From assembly GCA_029834535.1 (NCBI GenBank), contig JAQMWT010000314.1, positions 310,001-374,000 on the forward strand: a stretch of 64,000 bases of DNA, given 5' to 3'. The position numbers were made by a program, and so were the translations under genes. Numbering within the stretch: position 1 is the stretch's first letter; the number at the start of each line of letters is the position of its first letter. Source of the stretch: Chrysophaeum taylorii (taxonomy: Eukaryota > Sar > Pelagophyceae > Pelagomonadales > Pelagomonadaceae). The notes under the pieces were generated by a model. That model did no database searches, was not told the origin of the DNA, and saw nothing but the letters and a program-made list of their open reading frames with translations. Below are positions 41,283-51,006 of this stretch, one piece after another.

Positions 41283-42838
41283 TCAACGCAAGGGTGACCC
41301 CGGGTAGCGATCGATCCAGGCGGGGGTCGAGTACGGCGGCCAGGGTAATGCACCCCAGGCTCGGAGGTCTCGGGCCAAGGCGGCACGGTCGGTCGGCAGA
41401 GCCTGGTGGTGACGCCCTCAACAAAAACAATAATGGGGGGAGTACCGACCGAGATGACGGCGATCGAATCGGCGCCGGCGTCGAGGACGGCGGGGGCGTT
41501 TTCGAGGGAAATGCCGCCAATGGTGACGAGGGGGGTATCGCGCGGCACGAAAGCGCGCCAGGCGCGGACCATGGCGGTGCCGCGCGGCGAGAAGCGGATT
41601 TTTTTTGAGGCCGTGCCGAAGACGGGGCCGAACGCGACGTAAGAAGGACGGACGGCGAGAGCTCGCGCGAGCTCCTCGTAGCTGTGGGTCGAGACGCCGA
41701 GGCGGAGGCCGGACCTTTCGAGCGCATCCAGGTCCGCGTCGGCGAGGTCTTCCTGGCCGAGGTGCACGCCGTAGGCGCCGCATTGGACGGCGACGAGCCA
41801 GTGATCGTTGACCCAGAGACGCCCGCCGCGGGCGGAGGCGAGGCTCGTCCTAACCTCGGCGGCGATGTCCACGGCGGGGTCCTTGATGCGGAGCTGGACG
41901 TCGCCCACGCCCGCCTCGAAGAGCTGCGCGGCGCGCGCCGCCGAGTTCGCGAGAGCGTAGAGTCGCGGGGGCGAGCCGTCGATTCGGGGGAAGCGACGCG
42001 GGTCGCCGACCAAGGGGAAGAGGTGCGGCCTCGCGGGCCAGGTCGGCGGCGTCAGGGCCGCGGGCGGGCCGGGGCCCACGGCGACGGCGCCCGCGATGGC
42101 CTCCGCGCAGAGCGCCTTGGCCGCGACGGCGGCGTCGGCGCGCGTTTCGCCTTTAGCCAGGAAGGCCGCCATCGCGCTCGAGAGCACGCACCCCGTGCCG
42201 TGGGCCTCGTTCCTGCTCCGCGGCCCCCGGAGAATCATCGTCTTGGAGTCGTCGACGAAGACGTCGACAACCTCCGTCGACATACCGAGGTGGCCGCCTT
42301 TCAGAAACAAATCGCACCCAAAAATATTCCGCAAGCTGCGCGCCGCGTCGACCGCATCGGAGAGGGTGAGAAGGGAGCCCGCCTCGAGCCCCAGAAGCAC
42401 CTCCGCCTCGCGCGCGTTGGGCGTCAGCACGGCGCACGCGGGTGCGATCCGCTGCGCGAGAACCTCGAGACCGCGAGCGTCCAAAAGCCGACGACCCGAG
42501 CTCGAAAGCATCACCGGATCCACAACGACCGGAACCGCCGCCTTCTCGATCGCCGCGGCAACCTCGGTCGCGACCTCGCCATTGCACAGCATGCCGACCT
42601 TGATGGCCGCGGCCGGCATGTCGCTTGCGAGGGCATCGAGGGTCAAGCGGACGTGCGCAGGCGACGTCGGCTCTATGCCGCGCACCCCCGTGCTCGTCTG
42701 CGCCGTCAGCGCCGTCACGACGGCGCACCCAAATGTCCCCAAGCACCGCATCGTGCGCAGGTCCGCCTCCACGCCCGCGCCCGCGCCAGAGTCTGAGCCC
42801 GCGATGCTCCACACGACGGCGGGAGCCAACAGCCACAT
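41283..42838 (-). CDS. Fused HMP-P kinase / thiamine-phosphate synthase (ThiD-ThiE)
   Basis: Two exons, 42838-41450 and 41402-41283, 502 residues. Residues ~10-260 are HMP/HMP-P kinase (ThiD): [49 protein letters not shown] and the anion-hole [16 protein letters not shown]. Residues ~285-490 are TMP synthase (ThiE): [48 protein letters not shown] and TIGGIS. Together they make hydroxymethylpyrimidine diphosphate and join it to the thiazole phosphate, the last steps before thiamine diphosphate; such fusions occur in plants and algae. A 47-nt intron (41449-41403) restores the ThiE end [20 protein letters not shown]; reading through it would give an unrelated tail. GAGGGTAAG lies 22 nt upstream of the ATG. 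Confidence 0.92.
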
Positions 42839-42889
42839 ACTACTTTACTTTACTTTACTTACTTACCCTCGTCACTAACACCCGTGGGC
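42839..42889. promoter_or_regulatory. 51-bp bidirectional promoter
   Basis: The space between the divergent ThiDE (minus) and small secreted protein (plus) starts. It contains ACTTTACTTTACTTACTTAC repeats and ACTTACCCTC (42861-42870), i.e. GAGGGTAAGT on the minus strand. Confidence 0.45.
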
Positions 42890-43228
42890 ATGCGCCTATT
42901 TTTTCTGGCAACGGCGGCGGCGGCGGCGGCGGGGGACGAGTTCTTCGTCTGCGAGGCCGGCGATGCGCAGTACCTCGGCCGCTACGCCTCGGCGGCCAGA
43001 AAGATCTACACCAACGCCAACGGAAAATCTGTCTTCCGCCACGACGGATTCTGGTACATGGGCGACGTCTCGACGTGGCCACCCGTCACCGACTACCGCT
43101 GCGTCCTCGAGTGTCCCCGCGACGCCCCGACCCCCCCCCTCGTCCCCAGCTTTACCGCCTCAAAAACCGGCACCATCCCGCCGCCAAACCTCACCACTAC
43201 GCCCTGTCTCGGCGAGCGCGACCTCTAG
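42890..43228 (+). CDS. Small secreted protein, unknown
   Basis: 112 residues from ATG 42890. A clear signal peptide (RLFFLATAAAAAAG, cleavage probably before DEFF) is followed by a compact region with FVCEAGDAQYLGRY, NGKSVFRHDGFWYMGD and DYRCVLECP, having five Cys in all, then a Thr/Pro-rich tail. The KSVFRHDGFWYMGD wording resembles short beta motifs in secreted or lumenal lectin-like proteins, but no family is assigned. Confidence 0.6.
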   Translation: MRLFFLATAAAAAAGDEFFVCEAGDAQYLGRYASAARKIYTNANGKSVFRHDGFWYMGDVSTWPPVTDYRCVLECPRDAPTPPLVPSFTASKTGTIPPPNLTTTPCLGERDL

Positions 43229-44105
43229 AGATAACGAACGCACTATTTCAAGCATCTCAGACTTGACGTCGCTCGCCTAGTCATCAAAAAGAACGAAACA
43301 ACTAATTATTTTTCCCGGCTTGTGAGGCGTGCGCGCGTCTTCCAAGAACGTACAGGAACGTCATAAGGACAACATGACCTCGGAGATGCGACCGTGTTCG
43401 AGGTTTCCGCACCACGTGTTCAAACAGACGCATTCGACTGATTCAAACCACCGATACCGAGGTTCATAGCCTACCTAACAGGAACAAGAGGATTTTCGGG
43501 TTGGTTCGGACGCTGTCCTTGCCGCCACGACGACAAAGACCAGAATATTCATGCGATCTGAAGAAGAGCGAGTTGAGGTAAGTGACGAACAAGTTGTGGC
43601 GGCGTGGTTTTGAACTGCGTCCGTGTCCTCGGCGGCGGCGGTCTACTGCCCACCCTCGTCCTTCTTCCTCCTCGTTGTCGCGAGTTTAAGGGACGTCGCG
43701 ATACTCAAAATGGCGGTATCTGGCTTGTTGATGATGACGGAGAGCCTGCTCCACGTCACCCGAAACTTGACGCGACGATGGTCTTTGTACCGCGAGGAAT
43801 TGCAAGCGAGGAATTGCAAGCGAGGAATTGCAAGCGAGGAAGAAGATAATTCGAACCTTTGGGCTCTCTGTGTTTTAGCCCGAGCCTCCTATCACAGCAA
43901 GATGTCTAAAAGATGGTGCTTGGAACCTCGCACATCAGCACGACGGCCCCAGTTACGAAAATGGGAATGTGCGGCGACGTGAAGCCGATGAGAAGCGCAT
44001 AAAGTCGTTGCAAAAAGGAGCTAAGCAATCGACAAACCTTGGCATTCAAGTTGAGATCATTAAGGACAACCCCGAGAGCTCCCGAGAGGATACGTCTTGC
44101 GTGAC
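43229..44105. other. Gene-poor stretch with a 14-bp tandem repeat
   Basis: No recognisable coding region. GCGAGGAATTGCAA is repeated 3.5 times at 43792-43840. Short ORFs at 43604-43849 and 43906-44145 have no domain. Confidence 0.5.
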
Positions 44106-44275
44106 AGAATAGAAACACACACACCCCCCTCTTAGCAGTCGACATTTAAAGACAGAATAGAAACTACAAGTGCAGGCCAGTAAGTTCACCTAGCCCCAAT
44201 CTCTAACCCCAGTAAGTTCACCTGGTCCCAGTAAGTTTCATATAAGTTCACCTGGTCAGTAAGTCCACCTAGCTC
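44106..44275. repeat. LINE-like tail motif and AGTAAGTTCACC cluster
   Basis: CCCCCCTCTTAGCAGTCGACATTTAAA (44121-44150 region) without a long GACA tract, followed at 44178-44275 by about five AGTAAGTTCACCTGGT-type units. Confidence 0.75.
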
Positions 44276-45135
44276 ACACCAACTCCTTTGAGCTCGTCGC
44301 TCTCGCCTCCGCCAATCTAAGCTGCTTTGATCCGCACGCGCCGCCAACCTTTTAGTTTACTCTAAAAACCCTTTACTCTAAAAACCCCAGTATGTTCACC
44401 TGGTCCCAGTTTCACCTGGTCACTCAGCTCACCTAGTCCCAATCTCCAACCACAGTAAGTTCACCTGGTCCCAGTAAGTTCACCTACAGTGCGCGTGTAG
44501 ACGCCGTGAGGGGGCTTATCGGTATTGCGCAGCACGTGTGGGGTAGGGTGGAGTCGTCGACCCAGATGAGTATCCTCGGGGATGCCGATCGACAGAGAGC
44601 CACGTAGAGCTGGACGTGGCAGAAGACGGGCTTGGGAAAGAGGACGCCGACCTCGCGGGGCGTCTGGCCCTGGCTCTTGTTGATCGTTTGGCGTAGGCGG
44701 GCCTTAAGCGATAAAGGTTGGAGGAGCCTCGGTGACAACGACACGATCGATCATGTATCTGGTATGCAGTGGCCGTGCGACGGGTCGAGGTTGCGAAGAC
44801 ATTAAGCTCGCGATCAAAGTCAGCATGCCGTTGGTTGTCAGGGAGTTGAAAACTCTACTGTAAAGAGCGAGGCGTCGTCTTCCGACCCAGCCTAGTCAGC
44901 CGAAAAGAACTCCGACGCCTCGTCTCCGGGAAAAAAAAGGCCGCGGTCATGCGCGCGTTGTCAGCATCGACAACATCGTTTCGACGGGGCGTGAGAATGG
45001 CGCGCTGAAAGAGCCGCCGCGGGTCGTGGAAATAGTCTGCGAGGTCGCCGTAGACGGCTTGGAGGATCACTGTCTGGCACTCGCGCCTACCTGATCCTTA
45101 CTCTCGCGCCTACCTTATCCTTACCCTAAATCGAG
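44276..45135 (-). mobile_element. Helitron-type element remnant, copy B
   Basis: Same order as copy A: AGTAAGTTCACC cluster (44390-44495), helicase end TINKSQGQTPREVGVLFPK, QLYVALCRSASPRI and WVDDS on the minus strand, then the VYGDLADYFHDPRRLFQRAI part at ~44990-45070, ending TCCTTACCCTAAATCGAGG before GACA. Broken between the parts. Confidence 0.7.
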
Positions 45136-45239
45136 GGACAGACAGACAGACCGGTCAGGCACATCCCTCATACCCCACAAACCCACCCACATCCTTCATG
45201 CTCCCCACACACACACCCCTCTTAGCAGTCGACATTTAA

Positions 45240-45324
<85 letters not shown>

Positions 45325-45425
45325 AACATGCTCACAGACAAACAAACATGCTCCCCACACACCCCCCCCCCTCTTAGCAGTCGACATTTAAAGACAGACA
45401 AACAAACAGACAAACATCTGTCGAT
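45136..45425. repeat. Two nested LINE-like tails with (GACA)n
   Basis: Two copies of the family tail (CACATCCTTCATGCTCCCCA to TTAGCAGTCGACATTTAAA) at ~45160-45240 and ~45348-45390. The first is followed by a GACA tract (45241-45320) and AACA units, and the second by a short mixed tract ending CATCTGTCGATTAGTAGTTA. One tail has inserted into or been copied next to another. Confidence 0.8.
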
Positions 45426-45439
45426 TAGTAGTTAAGAAG

Positions 45440-46308
45440 ATACAAGTGCAGGCCAGTAAGTTCACCTAGCTCACACCAACTCCTTTGAGCTCGTCGCTCT
45501 CGCCTCCGCCAATCTAAGGCGCTTCGATCCGCACACGCCGATAACCTTTGAGTTTGCTCTAAAAACCCTTTACTCTAAAAAACCCAGTAAGATCACCTGC
45601 TCCAACCCCAGTAAGTTCACCTGGTCCCAGTAAGTTCACCTACAGTGCGCGTGTAGACGCCGGGAGGGGGCTTATCGGTATTGCGCAGCACGTGTGGGGT
45701 AGGGTGGAGTCGTCGACTCAGAAGAGGATATCCTCGGGGTTGCCGATCGACAGAGAGCCACGTAGAGCTGGACGTGGCAGAAGACGGGCTTCGCCAAGAG
45801 GACGCCGACCTCGCGGGGCGTCTGGCCCTGGCTCTTGGTGATCGTTTGGCGTCGGCGGGCCTTACGGGATACAGGTTGGAGGAGCCTCGGTGACAACGAC
45901 ACGATCGATCATGTATCTGGTACCGTTGCAGTGGCCGTGCGACGGGTCGAGGTTGCGAAGACTTTAAGCTCGCGATCAAAGTCAGCATGCCGTTGGTTGT
46001 CAGGGAGTTCAAAACTCGACTCTTGAGAGCGAGGCGTCGTCTTCCGACCCAGCCTAGTCAGCCGAAAAGAACTCCGACGCCTCGTCTCCGGGAAAAAAAG
46101 GCCGCGGTCATACGCGCGTTGTCAGCATCGACAACATCGTTTCGACGGGGCGTGAGAATGGCGCGCTGAAAGAGCCGCCGCGGGTCGTGGAAATAGTCTG
46201 CGAGGTCGCCGTAGACGGCTTGGAGGATCACTGTCTGTGGCTCGCGCGCCTACCTGATCCTTACTCTCGCGCCTACCTGATCCTTACCCTAAATCGAGGG
46301 ACAAACAA

Positions 46309-46347
<39 letters not shown>

Positions 46348-46365
46348 TCTGTCGATTAGTAGTTA
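45440..46365 (-). mobile_element. Helitron-type element remnant, copy C
   Basis: Repeat clusters at ~45453-45470 and 45585-45640, helicase end TITKSQGQTPREVGVLLAK at 45672-45902 (minus), essentially identical to copy A over several hundred bp, and the DLADYFHDPRR part at ~46150-46230. It ends with TTACCCTAAATCGAGGGACA and a (GACA)n run (46301-46345) plus CATCTGTCGATTAGTAGTTA. Confidence 0.7.
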
Positions 46366-46479
46366 GGACTACAATTATTCGAAACGAAGCACCAGTGGTA
46401 GTACCATTCTGTAGTTCGAATGTAGTTAAAAGTAACAAAGAAAATTTTGCACAGAAAAGCTCTTTCGTCTTGATCATGT

Positions 46480-48900
46480 GCGTGCTCATCCACTTTGCCG
46501 CGTACTCCCTACCCGAGCACAGCCGCCTCCAACCTGTCTGAACGCAGGACCCTGAAGACTACGCACGCCACCGCAAAGAGAAAAGGCAAAAAAAGCCAGG
46601 ATCGAAACCATCACAGTGTTCCAGTCCACAAACCCCGAGCACTTGCTGCCATTGCCGACTGTTCGGGACGGCGCGTGGCGAACGGGCGGCGACGGGGCGC
46701 CGTTCGGGCAGATCGGCGGCCATGTTGGCGACGGGAGCCAGGCGAAGAAGGCTTTGGCAGCCGCGCCGCGGGTGCGATTGGTAACGCAGCCCATCGCGCT
46801 GGTGTTAGCTAGTTTCGGGCACATGCCCACGAACGGATCGCCTTTGGACGACCATCCCGTGTCACCGATGCGTCCAATCGTCGTCGCCGCCGCGACAGCC
46901 TAAGCAAGGAGCACCCAGGGCGTCGTTCCCCGCAGCCAGGGCAAGGTCCCGCGCGCCGGGGGTCGCGACGCACCGTTTCCCCTACGGCTAGTTTTGGTCC
47001 CCAAGAAAAATGGAACACCTGTCCTCACGATGTGTCAAAAGGACGCGGGGTCGAGAATTACGGTTGGTTTTGTACGATGCGGCGGTCTGCTCGCCGGGCC
47101 GCGCGAGCTCGCGCCCGAGGCGACGACGCGGGTTGTGAAGGCCTCTCTCGGCAAGCAGGCGGCGATGGCGTCGTGAAGCTGGGCGTGGAAGAAGGCGAAG
47201 ACTGGCGGGTGCTGTTGGAAAGGCTGCATCAGCGCAGGGTCATTGTGGTGCCCAGAGCGAGCGATTTTAGTTATAGCGTGGCGTATCCTGTGCGGTTCGG
47301 TGCGATCAATAGCAGGTTGCTGTAGCTTGTGTTGTTCGGATAAAAGCTCCCGTGGAAGCGTAAACTCTAGTTCCATTTCTCTGATTTGTCATCAAGATGT
47401 CCGAGATAGTCTGCGTAAGTGGCTTCAATTCAGACATGAAGAGACCAGTCGGGTCGTTCATTGAGCGTAATAAGCCCTCGCGAATTGATCGCGGCAAAGT
47501 CCGGCCGCGAGCGGTTCTTGTAGTTGACCCAAGTGGCGAGGTGCGTGCAGTGGCGTGCAGCGTCCGGAGAGGTAGCAAATGGCACGGTAAGATAAGCGGT
47601 ACCGCGGGAACAGAGAGAGAAAAGTCTTGCTCGGGCGAAAACAAGATCGCTTGATGCGATAAATCCTCAGAGTGAGTCGAATGCGCTTGGAGAGTGAGCT
47701 TTTCTCTCTGGAAGTAACCACCGGCGAGTGCGATGGCTGGACTGCCGGAAATAAGGTAGCAGAGCCTGTAGCGGTCCGTGGATTCCGATGCGGCAAAGCA
47801 TCGAAGAATTTTCATGGGGGCGAGAGTCGGCTGGGGGACAGAATGGCTATGAAGGAGGGTGAAGAGCAGTTGGTTAGAGGTGGTCCGCATGGTGTGCTGT
47901 GGGGGTCCAGACCTAGATCCGTATAGCGCGGGCCATGGGGACGTGACAGTACCTGACAAATGCGGGAATTGTCTGAAACAGAGAGCTGGGACGGATCGGT
48001 GGGCGCATAAGCGAAGCGCGTCTGATTCGCATCGCAGGCCACGGTGGCAGACGAGACCGTGCCAGTGAACACGGTGTTTTTGATCCATAGGTCCTCAGCA
48101 ACGGAATGATCGGGCTCTAACAGGGGAAGATGCTGCTGGGCATGTTTGTTATCCAGAATGAAGCTGGTTTCTCGAGATCGTAAGTGTCGGCTAGGTGACG
48201 TGCAAAGACAGCAAGGTAGCGGTGCTTACTTATTATGTCCCCAAACGTGGTGGCGTTGTAGACACCAGAGTGACCGAAGTAGCCCAAACGCTTGTAATGC
48301 GCGCACCGAGTTGTGGATGTATATTTGGTATGCGTCCTCGCTTTCGGAGGGACATTTCCAAGAATAGTGTACGCAGGCAGCGTGCACTGAACAAAACAAA
48401 TTTTTTCCTTGACGTAGAGGTCGACGGTGACGGGAGTGGGGTGTCTGTCGTACTCTTTCATGATGCACCACAAGTGCTGACAGGAGAGAGTAAAAAACGC
48501 CAATTTGAAAACGTGGCATGCGAACAGTGCCGGCTCTGATTGCGATATTGAGCTTCCGGAGTGTTCAGTGAAGTGCATAGCGTCCGGAAAGAGGCTACGT
48601 GCACGAACACGAAATACAGGGTTGATCTATCGCAAGTAGCGGCCACGATAAATTGTTGGTCGAATCGCTGGCGAATACTTTCAAAGTCCCCCTGGTGCAT
48701 TCCTCCTGCAATGATTATGACATGCAGCGGAGTTGTTGGTCTGTGGGTGAGAAAGGTCGGCGTCAGCGAGGAGCGCACACTCCGAGTCCGGACGTAGAAG
48801 TAAACTCAAAGTTTGAGGTGACGGTCGCGCGCGCGGTTGCGAGGGTTGTTGTCCTCGATGCGCGTCCTAAGTCTGTGTCGAAGCGAAGGGGCTTATAGTG
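46480..48900 (-). other. Unresolved, possibly coding on minus strand
   Basis: Several overlapping minus-strand frames look protein-like but do not join cleanly. 48578-48117 (153 codons) includes FKLAFFTLSCQHLWCIMKEY and HKRYLAVFARHLAD-like text. 48072-47812 reads TVSSATVACDANQTRFAYAP, like an extracellular glycoprotein. 46830-46486 ends with a hydrophobic segment WNTVMVSILAFFAFSLCGG. This could be a multi-exon surface protein whose introns I cannot place, or a decayed gene. Plus-strand ORFs (46616-46903, 47397-47654) are alternatives with no domain either. I assign no function. Confidence 0.3.
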
Positions 48901-49224
48901 GAGCGCGGAGTGTGACTTCACGCGAGGCCATTGTGTTCCCGGTCACGAGTTGAAGTAAGGGTGGGCCGACGAGATCATTGACGGGGGCTTTGTCCTCATC
49001 GAGGAGCAGACTGTGCGCGGGTTGTCGCTTGCTGCGACATCTTTTTCGGTGTGTGCCGCGTCGCCTTTGCCAAACATGCGTCTCGCACTGGTGTCAAGGT
49101 TTAAAGCATGATAACCATTTTTGTTTCCGGGACGTCAAGAACAAGCCTCGTTGATGGTCGTCCAGGACGTCAGGAGAGGTGAGTCTCCTGAAGGAGGTCA
49201 ACTGGTGTATTTGTCCGAGACGGC

Positions 49225-49262
49225 GAACCCCCCCCGCCGCTCTAAGCAGTCGACGTTTCGAA
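49225..49262. repeat. LINE-like tail motif, solitary
   Basis: CCGCTCTAAGCAGTCGACGTTTCG, a variant of the family tail, with no matching coding part upstream. The rest of 48900-49628 shows nothing recognisable. Confidence 0.6.
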
Positions 49263-49628
49263 TCCCTAGGTTCGATTGACACTGCGCCCGTAAGTTAATA
49301 AGCCCATAACCCAGCAAAATCACTGTGTCCCTCCGGTATAATGTGGTAGTGGTAGTGCTGCCTCTTCACGTCCTGTCCTAACGACACACAGACGGTGTTA
49401 GATACTACAGTTCTTTTTCTTGCTATTGACGAGAGAAAATCTCTACACACTATAGGCTCAATCTTCTTGGGCGGACTGCGACGGGTGTCGCGCAATGTCA
49501 AAGAGCCGCGCGTCGACCACGGCCTCGAGGTTCCTAGACGAAATGATGAGGGCCATTAATTATTCCATCGCGAGATTTACTCCTCGAAGGCAGGCACCGC
49601 GGGCGCGGTGAGGACACGCGGATCCATA

Positions 49629-50267
49629 CTAGAAGTAGTAGAGAGATCGCGGCGGTGAGTTTGTCGTGGGAGTGGATTCCTTGTCGTCGGCGTTCTCCTG
49701 GGTGCAGGAGTAGGTACGGACGTCGTCGACCGAGGCGAAGTATCCGGCGCAGCCGCCGACGTCGGGGCAACAAGGGTAATCGTTGAGTTTCGCATCGGAC
49801 CAGTCGACACAGTCCATTCCCTTCAAGGTCGCGGGCTGATCGGGAGGCGTTCTGTGGTGGGTGGTGGTCTGGAGCTTGCGGAAGCGGTGGTAAGCGTCGA
49901 GGATGCCGCGCTCGTTGCGGAGAACTGCGAGGGCTAGAGCTTCGTTGATCCTGTCCTTGGGCGACAACAAGGCCTCGAGGTCGAGGGCGATGTCTCGCAG
50001 GGTGCGCATGGCTGCTACGTCAAGCATATCGGGTGGTTGGGTCTCGAGGCGCGAGGCGTAGCGGTTTAGGTCGTCGAGCTCTTCGACGCGCGCGTCGAGA
50101 CCCTCCGCGCCGGCGGCGACGGCGATCTTGGCGTTGGCAGCGATCGCCTTGACCTTGAGGTTCCAGAGCGCGAGGAGCTCGGCGCGGTCCTTGGCATCGG
50201 CGAGCGCCTGTCGTCGCGAGAAAAAACCCTGCTGCCGAAAGGACAAGATGCTGAAATACTTCGCCAT
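49629..50267 (-). CDS. Unknown protein, helical with Cys-rich end
   Basis: 212 residues from ATG 50267 (MAKYFSILSFRQQ); an earlier in-frame ATG at 50315 lies in the promoter spacer. Residues ~15-135 are strongly helical (ALADAKDRAELLALWNLKVK, DDLNRYASRLE, INEALALAVLRNERG). Residues ~150-190 have five Cys in DCVDWSDAKLNDYPCCPDVG, GCAGYFAS and YSCTQ, suggesting a small disulphide or metal-binding module. No signal peptide is evident and no family recognised. Divergent from TIMM13 with 86 bp between starts. Confidence 0.6.
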   Translation of the reverse strand: MAKYFSILSFRQQGFFSRRQALADAKDRAELLALWNLKVKAIAANAKIAVAAGAEGLDARVEELDDLNRYASRLETQPPDMLDVAAMRTLRDIALDLEALLSPKDRINEALALAVLRNERGILDAYHRFRKLQTTTHHRTPPDQPATLKGMDCVDWSDAKLNDYPCCPDVGGCAGYFASVDDVRTYSCTQENADDKESTPTTNSPPRSLYYF

Positions 50268-50353
50268 GGTTGTAGTAGCAGTGGCAACGACGAGGAAAGG
50301 GTAAGAATCACACAACCAATAATAATAAATAATAATAAAGGGTAAAGATCATC
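50268..50353. promoter_or_regulatory. 86-bp bidirectional promoter
   Basis: Lies between the divergent unknown gene and TIMM13. It contains AAGGGTAAG at 50297-50305, CCAAT at about 50315-50319, an (AAT)n-rich part and AAGGGTAAAG at 50338-50347, 7 nt before the TIMM13 ATG. Confidence 0.45.
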
Positions 50354-50788
50354 ATGAGTCAGGAGGTGCGACCTGGCGACGACGACGACGCTACCGCCGC
50401 CGACATCGTTCGTGCGCAGGAGCAGACGGCCGCCCTCGAGCAGCTGCGGAAGGAGGTCAACGCGCAGGTGCAGCGCGAGCTCCTGACGTCCGTGTTGTTG
50501 CGGTTCCGTTCCTGCGTGTTTTAATCGCGTCGCAGGAAAATCACTGAAAAGTGTTTCGCCAAGTGCATCACTGGGCGCGGTACGACGTTGTGGTGGTCTC
50601 AGTTCGTTTTCACCTGGCCCCGCAGGCTCGGGGCAGCTCGAGCGATCCGAACAGCTCTGCCTCGGCATGTGCATCGACCGCTACGTGGATGTTATGGGCG
50701 TGCGTGCGCATAGGATGTGCCTCGTTTCCACACTCCTCTCCAGGTGGTCAACGAGGCCCTCGTCAATCGGCAAAACGCCCGAAGCTAA
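50354..50788 (+). CDS. TIMM13: TIMM13, small Tim chaperone of the intermembrane space
   Basis: 103 residues in four exons: 50354-50502, 50536-50579, 50626-50699 and 50744-50788. Spliced protein reads ...LLRKITEKCFAKCITGRG, SGQLERSEQLCLGMCIDRYVD and VMGVVNEALVNRQNARS. The twin CX3C pairs (CFAKC, CLGMC) and the EKCF.KCI / S..CI..C.DRY.D pattern match Tim13, which with Tim8 escorts Tim23-type precursors across the intermembrane space. Introns are 33, 46 and 44 nt; the 33-nt intron is very short even for this genome. The N-terminus is acidic and disordered. The neighbouring TIM17 gene (10 kb away) is in the same import pathway. Confidence 0.9.
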
Positions 50789-51006
50789 GAACGACGACGG
50801 CGCGCATGTTGTCCGTCTCTCATCCGGCTAGGTCCAGGCGGGGTTTTTTATGTTAAGAAGAGTCGGCTGCTGACCACACGGAGCGGTCCACACCACGAGG
50901 CTTGTTTGTTTGTTCGTTCAGGTGGCGGCGGCGTCGTCTCTCTGGGGGGGGGAGGGAGGGTTCATTTCATTTCATTCCATTTCATTTTATTTTCAGGAGC
51001 TAAAAA

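Noticed and set aside
32172-45320. (GACA)n tracts as CRISPR-like arrays
   Set aside because: Simple tetranucleotide repeats with no spacers, in a eukaryotic genome, following a retroelement tail.
47397-47654. 85-residue plus-strand ORF as a gene
   Set aside because: No domain, no clear promoter, and the opposite strand has longer protein-like frames; evidence is too weak either way.
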